A stretch of 64,000 nucleotides of DNA, taken from positions 2,542,001-2,606,000 of the forward strand of contig NC_065406.1 in assembly GCF_024362695.1 (NCBI RefSeq), written 5' to 3'. How positions within the stretch are numbered: the stretch's first letter is position 1; the number at the start of each line of letters is the position of its first letter. This document shows, piece by piece, positions 45,750-57,700 of this stretch. Below the pieces are notes generated by a model. That model searched no databases and was not told where the DNA came from. It saw nothing but the letters and a program-made list of their open reading frames with translations. The translations under genes and the position numbers were made by a program. The stretch is from Pectinophora gossypiella. Taxonomy: Eukaryota > Arthropoda > Insecta > Lepidoptera > Gelechiidae.

Positions 45750-45755
45750 AATAAA
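45750..45755 (+). promoter_or_regulatory. RSPH14 polyadenylation signal AATAAA
   Basis: A canonical AATAAA lies 43 bp after the RSPH14 stop codon, followed by a GT-rich stretch (TTGTTTACCTTTGT). Confidence 0.65.
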
Positions 45756-46839
45756 ACATTGTTTACCTTTGTAAGCATGTTTATTGAATTTAAATACAAG
45801 AAATACACAAGTCATTGTAATTATTCGTATTATACTAATTGAGCTACATTTTGGTATAATTCTAGATTAAAATACGCGACATTTTGTGCCTCGATTGGCG
45901 GACTTAAAGTTAGTGTCAGTCGTTCATTATATTACATTCATACATAGTAGTTGGGTAGTACATAACAGTTTGAGATATCAGCCAATCAGAATGGGTTATT
46001 ATCACGTCATAGACCAGATTGACCAATCATAGCACTCAATTCGCGCACCATTCTCATCCCAACTACATACATGTCTAATTTAGTGCCTAAGAGAAAATTA
46101 CCAATTAATCGATACATTTGGCCTAGTATTTCTACATTGTCTGTGCAGTCTCAAATTTTCTAAGTGAAATCTTTGTGTTTACATTTTATTGCCTATATAC
46201 GTCCCCCTGTGGGGCTCAGGCCTCCCCTCAATCAAGCGAAGGGGCTAAATTACTAGTTTTTAAAAACAGCATTCGTCTAGATTGATCTTTGTGGCTATTG
46301 CTGCCTTGGAAATTAAAATTACACAGATCTTATACGATGATAAAGATCCAAAGAATAAACTAAACCTGGTTGTATAAATCCTACAATATGATAGTTTGTT
46401 AATTTATTTCGTACGGAGTATTTCTCATTGCATTGTATGGCACTTAAATTATTCGTACCACTACATATAACATATATTTCATAAATATATAATGTGATAA
46501 TTTCGTTAGCCTAAGTGCAAATTTACCATCGCATAGAATATTTAAAATGTATGGAAGACATCTACACAGTCATAAATTATACTAAAACTCTCATACATTT
46601 TTATTCGAACTCGATGCGCTGGCGATTCTCCAGTAAGTTAGGCTTAGGCTACTGAAATATTTTCACGATTTAAAAGAAAAGCGAGGTATTATAATTATTA
46701 TACAAATAAAGCAAAGAAGTAGGTCCTATTTCCACTGGGTAAGGTAAAAGAATCGCGGCCTTGGATCTTGGCTATGTTGCAAACCATTATGACAATTTAC
46801 AGTGACAGTAATAAAAATTTATGGGATTGACATGTATTG
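45756..46839. other. Spacer between RSPH14 and sws, no gene
   Basis: AT-rich spacer with one SINE B tail scrap. The minisatellite, R4 and SINE C follow. 47873-48361 is also empty. Confidence 0.5.
46188..46243 (-). mobile_element. SINE family B tail fragment
   Basis: TGCCTATATACGTCCCCCTG through CCTCAATCAAGCGAAGGGG is an inverted tail, downstream of RSPH14. A similar scrap lies at 41795-41846. Confidence 0.6.
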
Positions 46840-46975
46840 TCGCTTTATGTCATTCATATACATTTTATCACTGTCACTGTACTGTCACCTTATGTCAATC
46901 CCATACATTTTATCACTGTCACTGTACTGTCACCTTATGTCAATCTCATACATTTTATCACTATCACTGTCTGTC
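46840..46975. repeat. 45-bp minisatellite, about three units
   Basis: Units read TTATGTCAATCCCATACATT, TTATCACTGTCACTGTACTG, TCACC. The period is divisible by three, so two frames stay open through the array; these are not considered coding. Confidence 0.8.
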
Positions 46976-47274
46976 AAAATCGTTTGCAACTTGGCTATGG
47001 CGCCTAATGGAGTTTCCTTAGTAAATGCCTATTCATTCTAGCTTTTTGTTTACAAATTCTTATTGAAATTCAATAGCAAGTATATTGTTTAAAATGACGT
47101 ATTGACGACGATAATGGGGACTCATTATTTTAGACTCATTAGACTCGTTTAGACTCATTATTTTTTAAATCTTTATAGAGCTTAGCCACCACTGACTATA
47201 TCGCTCTGTAATGTATGAGAATAAATATAAATATGAGAATGAATATTTTTTTAGTTATGTTGGTATCATTATAA

Positions 47275-47425
47275 TTATGTTTATTGCACCATCCCGCGCT
47301 CCAATGCATAAACTTCTTTCACCCTAAGGTTGCCTGGCAGAAATTTCTGTTTAGCAATAAGGCCGCCTATTGTGCTTATGTTTATGTCCTTTGTATATGT
47401 CGTTGTGCAATAAAGTATTATTGAT
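47275..47425 (-). repeat. Dispersed repeat R4, inverted copy
   Basis: TTGCACCATCCCGCGCTCCA, AGGTTGCCTGGCAGAAATTT and AATAAGGCCGCCTATTGTGC, ending TGTGCAATAAAGTATTATTG. Confidence 0.65.
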
Positions 47426-47514
47426 TGATTAAAACTTTGGAGTTGAAAGTTGACATGAGAGCGAATTACGTACATAAGATTTTTTCTTATAATTTTTCCA
47501 ACAAACATTTTACA

Positions 47515-47872
47515 GAGGAGCGCTGGTTGGAAGAACGCTCGACTCTCACTGTGAGGTCGCAACTTCGAAACCCAGCACCGGCCTAAGCAAATGATTTTCG
47601 AATTTGTTTTCGAAACCATGTTAGGATCATAAATGATTATCACGAGCTCAATGATTAAGGAAAACATCGTGAGGAAAGTCACATTCCCGAGAGATACGAG
47701 TACGTCTCAGAGGTATGTGACATGTGACCTAAACTGTATTGAGCTGGTTTTCCCTTCGCGGGTTGGAAGGTCAGTCAGGCGTTCACACCTGTAAAAACCA
47801 GACCTTTCAAATCATCAGGTTAGGTAAGAGGACCCCGTGTAAACGGGATAACGCTATGGAGACGATGATGAT
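47515..47872 (+). mobile_element. tRNA-derived SINE family C, full length with ATG-repeat tail
   Basis: A diverged head (GCGCTGGTTGGAAGAACGCT, then a B-box-like TCGAAACCC), core, GACCTAAACTGTATTGAGCT, GTTAGGTAAGAGGACCCCGT and a GACGATGATGAT tail lie between RSPH14 and sws. Confidence 0.8.
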
Positions 47873-48364
47873 TTAAATTATTTCACAGCTTATCCAACTA
47901 ACTTATATTTGACTGATTTGTACAAAGAAACCAAAATAGCATTGAGGTAGCACCAATTTACACGCTGGTAATTTTAAATCAACTTAAATAATGTAACATA
48001 AATATTATAATCACAGCATACTTTGGAATTTTAAACTATCTTCTGGTTTTTTCATGTTTATGACATTCGCCTTTTTAGCTTTAACAAACTATACTTAAAC
48101 TCAGTTTTAACACACAATCCCACCTGTTTGTGTGGAGATGTGGTCTAAGGTGGTACACAATTACCTAGTAAATGCCTATTCACTCTAGTTTTGAAGAAGA
48201 GTGAATAGGTGGGGAGAAAGTAGTAGGGCAAGGTGCTATGGAGTCGGCACAGCAGTGCGTACACCAGGGCACTGTGAACGGCTCATTCATGGTACAAATG
48301 GCCGGACTTCCCCTGGGTAAGCAGAGACTACAAAAATTTAATTTGCTCCCTCCCCATTACAAAA

Positions 48365-48370
48365 TTTATT
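48365..48370 (-). promoter_or_regulatory. Candidate sws polyadenylation signal
   Basis: The minus strand reads AATAAA about 315 nt after the sws stop. If used, the 3' UTR would include the foldback element at 48382-48543. No nearer AATAAA was noticed. Confidence 0.3.
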
Positions 48371-48381
48371 TATATAGTTCA

Positions 48382-48543
48382 GGGGGGTTAAAAACCCCAC
48401 ATCGAAGCAATTCATCTAAAAAAGCAATATTGCTATTTGACATATGTTTGCATTGCACACTTACTTTAATATGCGCAAATATCAAATTGCAATATGGCTG
48501 TTTTAGATGATGATTTAAGCATGCGGGGCTTTTAGACACCTCC
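48382..48543. mobile_element. Foldback MITE M1 copy 6, near sws 3' end
   Basis: GGGGGGTTAAAAACCCCACA pairs with GCATGCGGGGCTTTTAGACA. It lies 140 bp downstream of the sws stop and would form a long hairpin if transcribed in the 3' UTR. Confidence 0.75.
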
Positions 48544-48682
48544 TCTAATGAATACGGCTTATATTAACCAAAATATCTTCCCAATTGTATAATTGGCTAC
48601 CAATTCACTGGTCGCTAGCCAGTTCCTTCCCAGCCTGCGCGTATTGAAATAGAGCTTTGCACAAATCGTGCAACAGCGGGTC

Positions 48683-48790
48683 TCACCTACCCCCTCTCTT
48701 GTTAAGGGGGTCGTACACTTCGGCTTCAGAGTCGATCTCGTCTTCTGAGAGCGAGAGGGACCCCCCGACGCGTCGAGTGCGAAGACCTTC
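48683..48790 (-). CDS. sws: sws terminal exon
   Basis: The acceptor is TAACATTCCAG. It encodes EGLRTRRVGGSLSLSEDEID, then SEAEVYDPLNKRGGR and TGA (48685-48683). The stop sits inside a good donor (AG/GTGAGA), so an alternative transcript could splice past it. The Ser-acidic stretch fits the family's C-terminal tail. Confidence 0.83.
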   Translation of the reverse strand, partial: EGLRTRRVGGSLSLSEDEIDSEAEVYDPLNKRGGR

Positions 48791-51700
48791 CTGGAATGTT
48801 AATTAGAAATAAGTGAGGGAGTATGCTTGATGGGGTTTGAGGAAGTCACAATTCTCGAAGGCTATCGGTTGAGACTCTAAAACGGCTGCATTGAAGCAAC
48901 TCATCTAAAAACCAATATTACAAATTGACATTTGCGCATATATAAGTAAGTGCGCAATGTCAACAGATATCAGCGTATTGCTTTTTTAGATGAATTGCTT
49001 CAAACTCGCCTTCTTATACAGTTTTCGGCTGAATTAGGGGGTTAAAAGTCCACATCGTAGTAATTCATGTAAAAAAGCAATATTGCTATTTGACATTTAT
49101 GTGCATTACGCACTTACTTTTATATGCCCAAATGTCAAATTGCAATATTGCTTCTTAGATGAATTGCTTCGATGTGGCCTTGTTAAACCCCTAAAAGCTT
49201 ATGAAGATGCTCGAAAATTGGATTTTTTGATGAATTTGTAATGCCATGGAAAAATTGTGACTTCAGATAAAAACGAACATATGTTTTTTTTTAAGTTGAC
49301 AACATCGATTAAGCGTAATATTATCATTTTCTGCATAACGCAATTGGCCTAGTCCTTTTAAGAAATAATATATTCCAAACCGCTAACATTTTTTTCTCAA
49401 ATTGACTAGCCTTTGGTGAGTTCTAGCCAATTAAAACTACTCCGTTACTCCGTTAGTGATGTTAACTGCTGCAGTACATCAAATCAAATTTACTTTGTTG
49501 CACATAACTTAACAGTACATTTAATAAATATAGAATGTAAATAGCTTTGTACAATAAAATTTAAATAGTGACCAGTTTGGTTACGTGCGAGATGTCTGAA
49601 AAGTTAGGGATAGTTATAAACGGCCACATTAAAACAATACATCAAAAAAGCAATATTACAATAAGGTACTTTCCAGACTTCGTTCCCTATAAAAAATAGA
49701 TATGGCGCTGTACAGAGTTGCATTCGTTTAACCTTCTACATACATACATACATAAACTCACGCCCGTAATCTCTAATGGGGTGGGCAGAGCCACAAGTAA
49801 TCAAAGACAACTTGCAGCCACTGTTGATACGATGTCGTAAGCTGGATATGATGAACCTTATTGTGATAAGGGATCAGCCTATCGCCCATAACATTAGTCC
49901 ATCATGTTAGGACACAATCCCTCTGTCGGTTTTTACGACATGCCCGGGAAGACAAGCAGCTGAACGTTTTCTATGTTTTAACCTTCTAATTTCATGGATA
50001 AAGGACATATTCATCTTTTATCTTTGTTTTTGGGTATAAATGAAGACCCTTGTTATTACACCAAGGCACAACACATCATCCAGCCATTATTATGTGAACA
50101 ACATAGGTAGCAAATAATTCTATATAATTAATGTGATCCAAATATCAAGCAACAATTATTTTTACATATGCATCTGCCATTACATTATATTTTTAAATAA
50201 TAATGTTTTTTTTTTTGGAAACGTAGCCTGGAAAGTCGCTCATTTGACATTTGCGCAAATAACAGTGCGCAAATTTAACAAATGACAAATAGCAATAAAG
50301 CTTTATTAGGTGAATCGCTTCAATGTGGCCTTCTTAACCTCCCAGGACAAAGTAGTGTGAAAGAGAGAAGAGATATGTCATTCTAATCTTACGTTTAACA
50401 GGGATTCAGAGATTCAGAAAACGAAAGAAGATTATTAGAAGAATTTAAATGTTGCGTAGAATGTAACGTGCAGTTTAAGGGTTACCATCAAGACAATCTG
50501 GTTTTGTAATTAGTCTAAAATTTTGTTGTTTTCAGAACAGTTTTCTTTGAAATGGTAACCCTATCAGTACATAGTTACAATCCGCTTGCACTATATTCTT
50601 AAAGCCAATGTATAGTAAAAAAAAGCTTGTGATTAGACGACAGTTTGGTATCCTTTGCCGATTGAAAAAATATAGCTACATAATCAAATTACGCTAATAA
50701 ATCTTGGCTCATAACAATGAAACCATCGACTAATCAAAAGTTTATAAGTAAACCCATCACCATATTAAAAAAAATCTATATCAAAAGCCCTTCTGCTTCA
50801 TTCCTTGTTTCCTATATCAAACCGCCCAATTAAAAGGTTTAGTGCAAGCGAACATACAAAGTTAGTCGCCAACCCTATTAGAAAAAAAAAACAAAAACAT
50901 TGAGAAAACCAAGCCCCTGTGACGTCATACCCAACAGTGCGCCCGTTACAAAGAAAAAGATTAAAGAAAAAATCTAAACCCTTTAAAACTATCGTGCAGG
51001 TCAATAGGTGCCATATGTTCCATAAGTGCCCACCAATTCAGTGTCACTGATCCAAGCCGCCGCCTCCTCTAAACTTGAAGACATCTGCAGGGTAGACAGG
51101 AAAATTTTGACTAGCCAATAAGGTTGAATTTTGAATTGGTAACAGAAGCAACATCATGACTCTATCTTCGATTGTTTTTTACTTGTTTAGGTTCGCGTTG
51201 GGCTCCGACCTCACTACGTGTACCTATCAAATGCCTATTCACTGTAACCTTGTTTTTTTGACGTGACTTATTTTAGATTTGCCGCAGATGGCATAAACTA
51301 CTTGGCCGGACAAATGGGGAGCGCTGAGGGCTCTCACCCGATACAATATTTAAGACAGCAGGCCTGAGGGTGCCCAGTTGGGCGCGAACCACGGCTCAAG
51401 GCGTCGTCTAAGAGGATTATATTTGATATAATTAATCGACCATAGTGGGTCGATAGCGATAAGCGCTGATCAAGGGAAAACGTCGACCACGCCGTGGTCG
51501 GTATCAGGGTCCTGAAATGTTTGTTATCGCGACCTGATTGCCCGCCTCTATGGCTAGAGTAATCAGGTCAGGATCATACCTTCCTGTAACTTTGTCCTTC
51601 ATTGTAACCTTGGAAACTCAAAGATTACAATGTTTTGGAAACACAAATTAGACTAGTCATAAAGAGTAGAGGAGCTGCAAGGACTTAAGATTCAATTTCC

Positions 51701-54700
51701 GGTGATTACAGAACTAGTATATTTTAAACTGGTTAACTTCTCAGATAAATTATAGATGGCAGTTGCCAAGTTCCCTCTGCCGAATTACATGAACAATAGG
51801 TTCGTGTTTTGTTATTATTGTGACGGTTATGTTATGTTCTGCGTTTATAGAAACGTTGATTGTTTTTTATCAGTTTGCGGCAGTAAGTAGACGTGTGCTT
51901 TACGTGTATACCTCACCTTCTCCAAAAAGTGGCAGAAAAAATTTAATAAAAGCCAGCCCAAAGCCAACTCCGGTCTATAACTTATCTGGGGATCAACTCG
52001 TGCGTAGAGTCATACGTGCCCACAGCAATTATGGTTGTGGGCGTGACTCATGTAAGTAATCCAAGGATCAATTCTAGTTGAAGGAATATGGTCTTAAATG
52101 CTCAACTCCAATAATATTAAAATGGATGAATAATCGAATACGCTTTGAAATAGAATAGAAAAACCACACATATTCATTTTAGTCACGATATGAATAATAA
52201 ATATTTACAATGAAACATCAGCCCAGCAAATTCGACACAAAATCTGTACATTTTCTTCTTTAAAAAAACAGGATAAATCACTGTAATTTTTTTTTCCAGG
52301 TAAATCAAGTTCGCTCCAAGCTCGTATCGGTGCAGCATTTTATATTCTATGTCAGCTATCTTCTTTACTCCTTTTTATTCGACATTTATTGCACATAAGA
52401 TTCCTTTGGCTGTCAATATGCACTTGTAGGATCAAGCACTATCTACTAGGAGCGGGACATATCTATACTATAAGGGTCAAACTATATTGGTCAGCACCTC
52501 TTCCCACTTTCCTACGCTTCTATCTTCTGTTATTATAAAACCGTCATTTGCTAGAATGAGAGAGCGAACCCAGGTGGCGCGATAGCGGGTAGATACTGTA
52601 AATGGATAGAAGCATAGGAAAATGCTATGAAATGCTGACAGATCTGGTTCAACCCTAAAACATCATTGGGACCCAACAACTCAGTTCATAACAGGTACTA
52701 TAGGGCAAACTTAAATATGCTGCTAGAACATACCTCTAGAATCCCAGCGCTGGGCTCGGAGGCGTAACCTTCGAAGTGTCTCTGGTCTTCCTCGTAGTCT
52801 GAAGATGAGGAGGAGTCATGGTCCACGTCGCGCGCCGTACGCACCGAACACACCATTTGTGCTAGGTCGGTGAAGGTGTAGCTGTTAACAAAATTATATG
52901 TTAACCTTTTAACATAAACATAAACAGCCTATATACTTCCCAGTGCTGGACACAGGCCTCCCCTCATACAACTGGAAGAAGAATGGAGCATACTCCACCA
53001 CGCAGCTCCACTGCGGGTTTGGTTAAACCAAGTTCTTTGGAGAACGTAAAGAAACCTCATCATCCAATCCACCCATTGTCTTCTAGCTTTTCGACGTACC
53101 TTTAATAATATCGGATAATCCTACACTAAAAGGCAGACAGGTAGACCAAAGGTAGCTTCTACTGAGGTACACTAGCGGTCCACCACTTCACGGATCTCTT
53201 TCACGGTTTTTAAGAGGAACTTCGACCAAAATGAACCAGGAAAGGTTCATTATTCATTATGAACTAATGAAGGAACTTAGGTACCCTCAAAGTCTGCTGT
53301 TCTCATATTTTTGTGTTTCATGAACAAAACTGAAGAGTCATAGAATGCTGAAGCAGAACTTACTCAGTAAGTGAAGGCTGCACATCAGCCTTCTTTCCTT
53401 CGGTAGCAGCCCCGCTGACTCCGCCACCGCCCCCGCGCCTCTGCCCCTCGAAGTAGGCCGCGCCGTGACGGTACCCCACTTCACGGATCTCATCAAAAGA
53501 CCCAAACTGCAGGGTTTTGTACGCGTCGATTGGCGGGCGAATGTACTCGCAGTAATCGGACTTCTTCACTTCCTGAAATGTTGATTTTGATTTGAATTTT
53601 GATTAATAAACATGACATAAGATCAAGACCATATCCCACTTGCGGTAGTCAAAGGTACATCCATCGTAAGATGAACTAAGTACCCACGCCTCATCGAGCT
53701 TTCTTTTAGATCAACGTGATAGGTGGTGAGTCATATCGCCGCCTATAATGGTCGAGCCAACTGTGTTAGTGAAAACTGCACTTAATATAAATTAATAACT
53801 TGGTTAAAGTCCGGTACTGGGATTCGAACCGGCGCATTTGAGAGGCAAGCTAGCACAGGCAGAGTAATTTACTTCTGATTGATGTAAAATTTAATATTGG
53901 ATGTGAAAATTGTTTAAAATTGGAGCACAGCTGAAAATCAGCGTTGTGGCACTCCCTCAATGTCGGAGTGTCACAACATATTGCTGAGCTGACGTCCCTT
54001 TTTAGAAATAATTTTGTAATTACTATGTTCACTCCTACTGTACCAATACTTATATCTAAAATAAATGATTTCTATTCTATTCTAAAATGTGTCTTCATTA
54101 AAAGGACAAAGAAAATCAGATTTTTAAAGACTTACCTCTAATTGTCGATTGCACGAGACGTAAGCAAGCCTGCTCTGAATATCGGGCAGATTAGGAACTT
54201 TCACTGGAGTTGTGAACGGATTCCATCTAAAATCAAAGACAAAGATTCAAGTAAGTTTTTTAATACTTTAAAAAACTCTAGCGCAACTTACATACATAAA
54301 TTGATCCGAAGTCCCAAGATGTATATGACTATGCAACTTCATTAGGTATATTTTAGATATATATATATGAATATTTATGTAACCTGGTTTAGTCAACCGT
54401 GATACTTCCTTTTTTATGTTATGTGTTAGATTTTTATTTTTTGTACAGTAAGGTAGAATTGAATTGAATTAATCGCTCTCGGTTTATTTTACAGAATTAT
54501 TGAGCATACTCCACCGCGCTGTTCCATTGCGGGTTGGGAGCATAGAATAAAATAATAATTACCCTGGAAAAATTGAAGAATCTGACTCGGGGCGAGTGTG
54601 TTAACAGTGGTTAATGGTTGGCGTTGTTATAACAACAGCGGATCTCATCCTGTCCAAGCGAAATTTTCGATCAAACCCAAGAGTTGCACCCAAGAGTTGC

Positions 54701-57700
54701 GGGTGCAAGTCCCGTGCAAGTCAGATTTAATTTTCCCTTAGTGAGTTTCCCTAACAGCCTCCGTAGTCTAGTGGTTAAAGGCTCACGATCTGGAGGTCCG
54801 AGTTCCCGATGGGGACATTGTCGAAATCACTTTGTGAGACTGTTCTTTGTTTGGTAAGGACTTTTCAGGCTTGGATCCCCTGATTATCCGTAAAAGTAAC
54901 GGCACCGTTAAGCCGTTGGTCCCGACTATTAGCCATAAAAACACGTGCACCAACCCGCATTGGAGCAGCGTGGTGGATCATGTTTCATAACCCCCTCCGG
55001 TTGATTGAGGGGAGGCCTGTGCCTAGCAGTGGGACGTATATAGGCTGTTTATGTGTATGTGTGAGTTTTCCTAAGCACGGGCTAAGTGCTATAAAACAAA
55101 AATCTTTTCATAATTACCGTTTCCACAACAGCCACCAGCCAGACAGATCATCTCCGTAGTTGGTGAGGTCAGTGTCATCTTGTGAGCCTACATCAATGGC
55201 CAGGATGTGCTTCGCTCCGAGCGAGCGCATCACGTCAGCTGAAAATGTCCATATTAGGTTTTAAATTCCAGGAACGTGTACAGATGTCACCTAATTGTAA
55301 CTGAAGATGTGGCCAATCTAAGGGCTGCATCTAAATTCTTTACTATCACAACAATTCTTAAATGGCGGATGGTAACTAACAGTAATATAAAATAAATGCA
55401 AAGTTCGCACATTACAGTTCGATTTTATGAATTAGAATTCATGTTTGGATCATTGAAAACTGATAGCACGTGGTTTCCAGGATATGTGCCCAGTTAATGG
55501 CAATAGGCTCGGCCCCTACCATATGGGACTTAAACATAGTTGGCAAGGAGACGGTGTCTTTACTATACATCTCGACGTGACGCTATGTTATTATTAAATT
55601 CCATGTATAGCGTTCTTGAAGATAGAATGGTGTAAAATATATTTATATTATACCTAAATGGTTACAAATCTAAACAAATGAAATGAAAAGGGGCAAAACT
55701 ATATTTTTTTTTTTTTCAGAATTTAACCCTCAATTCCAATTCAATTTGAACAGACCTTTACTCATTAAGAAAAATAAAAAATATTACTTATCCAAATTTA
55801 TAATCTAATAATATATAAAAAAGCAAAAATCAAACCCAAACCTGGCACATTATTGGTGTAGCAGCCATCCAACAAGAGGTGACCATCAGTCGGGTCGCAG
55901 ATAGGCGGGAATATCCCAGCGATGCTCATGGACGCACGACAGTATCTCCACAGCACGCCTAGTAAGTCACCGGGGTCAGATGGTCACCCTGACCTCTGCT
56001 TTCGGGGTTGCCATCACTTACCTCCTCATGGCTGAGTGTAATTGTTTCTTTGCCAATTCTAATAAAGACTTTTTAAGTACTGACCGATTTGTAGGGTGGA
56101 AAAAGAAATGGACTTTAGCAAATGTTCCACAATTTTGAAATGAGAACTGAAGACTGTTCTATTCGCACTATGTTTGTTTTTGTTTGTTTGTTACTTATTA
56201 CAACGGACAGTAATTTATGAAGATGAAACTCTTTTAGAAGACTAACAGAATACTAAAACCACCGACACCCACTACAGTAAAACTAAACCATATTTACAAA
56301 CAGGTTAAGTCACAATTTAGGTTCCGTAGCAGAGCGGACAGCCGACACTAAACTTCAGATAACTAATGTTTCTATATGTTAAAAACATCCCTAAGAGATG
56401 CAAGTGTCTTGTGTAGAGTAAGTTTGTTAGAATAGAATTGCTCATAAGACAAACAAGTGTAAAGAAATTGAAAGCGAGAATTCGGAAGTTCAGTGAAAGT
56501 TAGTATTGTGTCTACGATTTTTCCCAATCCTGCTCTAAATGTTCTAAATCTAAATCAACATTTACACTCAGCCTATCCCAACGTTCGGTGCGTGAGAAAG
56601 CCAATTACGTCGCGTACGCAACGCACACGAGTGTCCGTGCGTTGTGATTGGTTTACCTGGGAGGTTGTTGACGTAACCGCCGTCCAATAGGAGGTGGCCG
56701 TCTACAGGGTCGCACAGCGGAGGCATGTAGCCGCTAAGCGACATCGAAGCGCGAATGTACCGCCAGAGGGAACCTGTGGCGCGCGATACGTGTTAAACTT
56801 CGAATCGGAATATGAAATTTTGATTTTTTTCTTAAACGGCTTTTGGATATCGCCAAAGCAGCCTGTATTCTAAAAGGTTACTTTCCAATGTCAGAAATAA
56901 TGTTCGAAAAGTGTGGAGTTCGGTTAAAAGAATCGGTGATTGTACAAATTCAGTGTATGTTACACTATACAACACAATCCATGGAAAGGAAAACGATGAT
57001 GGAAGCCATCCCATGAATCCCATACCACAGATTACAGAAGTGCCTTAAAACTATCACACCATTAGTGACTGCTAACCACGTTAGTTTTACCAACCCAAAC
57101 CTTGTGTATTTTTAAATTATTTGCTAAAGAGTTCCTGTGTAAAAGAGGTCATGATGATATTGTAAATTATGATGGAAAACATTCGTTGCTACAGTATTCT
57201 GCACATGCTTTACATGCGTTACGATGATTACAACTAATGACGCAATACGACACACGAATCAGAAACACTGCCGCTGATGACCAGCTTCCATCAACCAATG
57301 AGAAAAGCGCAACATCACGCGATTTGACCAAAGACGCTCAAACGCTCGACTCTCATTGGTCGGCTATCTCGTGATATTACAGTGGACTCATCTGATTGGC
57401 GACGAACATGCTGTGAGTCTCCGCAGTGTTTCTTTTAAGACATTTAATTACAACGATAACTACAAATGGAAATGGTAAACAGAAAGGAATTTACAAAGTA
57501 AAATGACAAACTAAAACCACACTCATGCATATACATGAAGATGACACGGTACGATGAAGGAACGATGAGACATAAATACAACATCTTATTAATAACGTCC
57601 AACCCGACATTGTAAATACGCAGCGAATTTTAATACTTATTTATTTTCAAAATTGAATCTCCCAAACTGTAAGCGTTATTCGGTAAACCAATCACAAGCG

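Noticed and set aside
45420..45815. 131-codon minus-strand frame
   Set aside because: Antisense shadow of RSPH14 exon 2 extended into its 3' flank.
46802..47041. Open frames through the minisatellite
   Set aside because: The 45-bp period keeps frames open by arithmetic; the translation is a simple repeat.
47281..47682. 133-codon minus-strand frame
   Set aside because: It spans repeat R4 and the SINE C copy and has no protein features.
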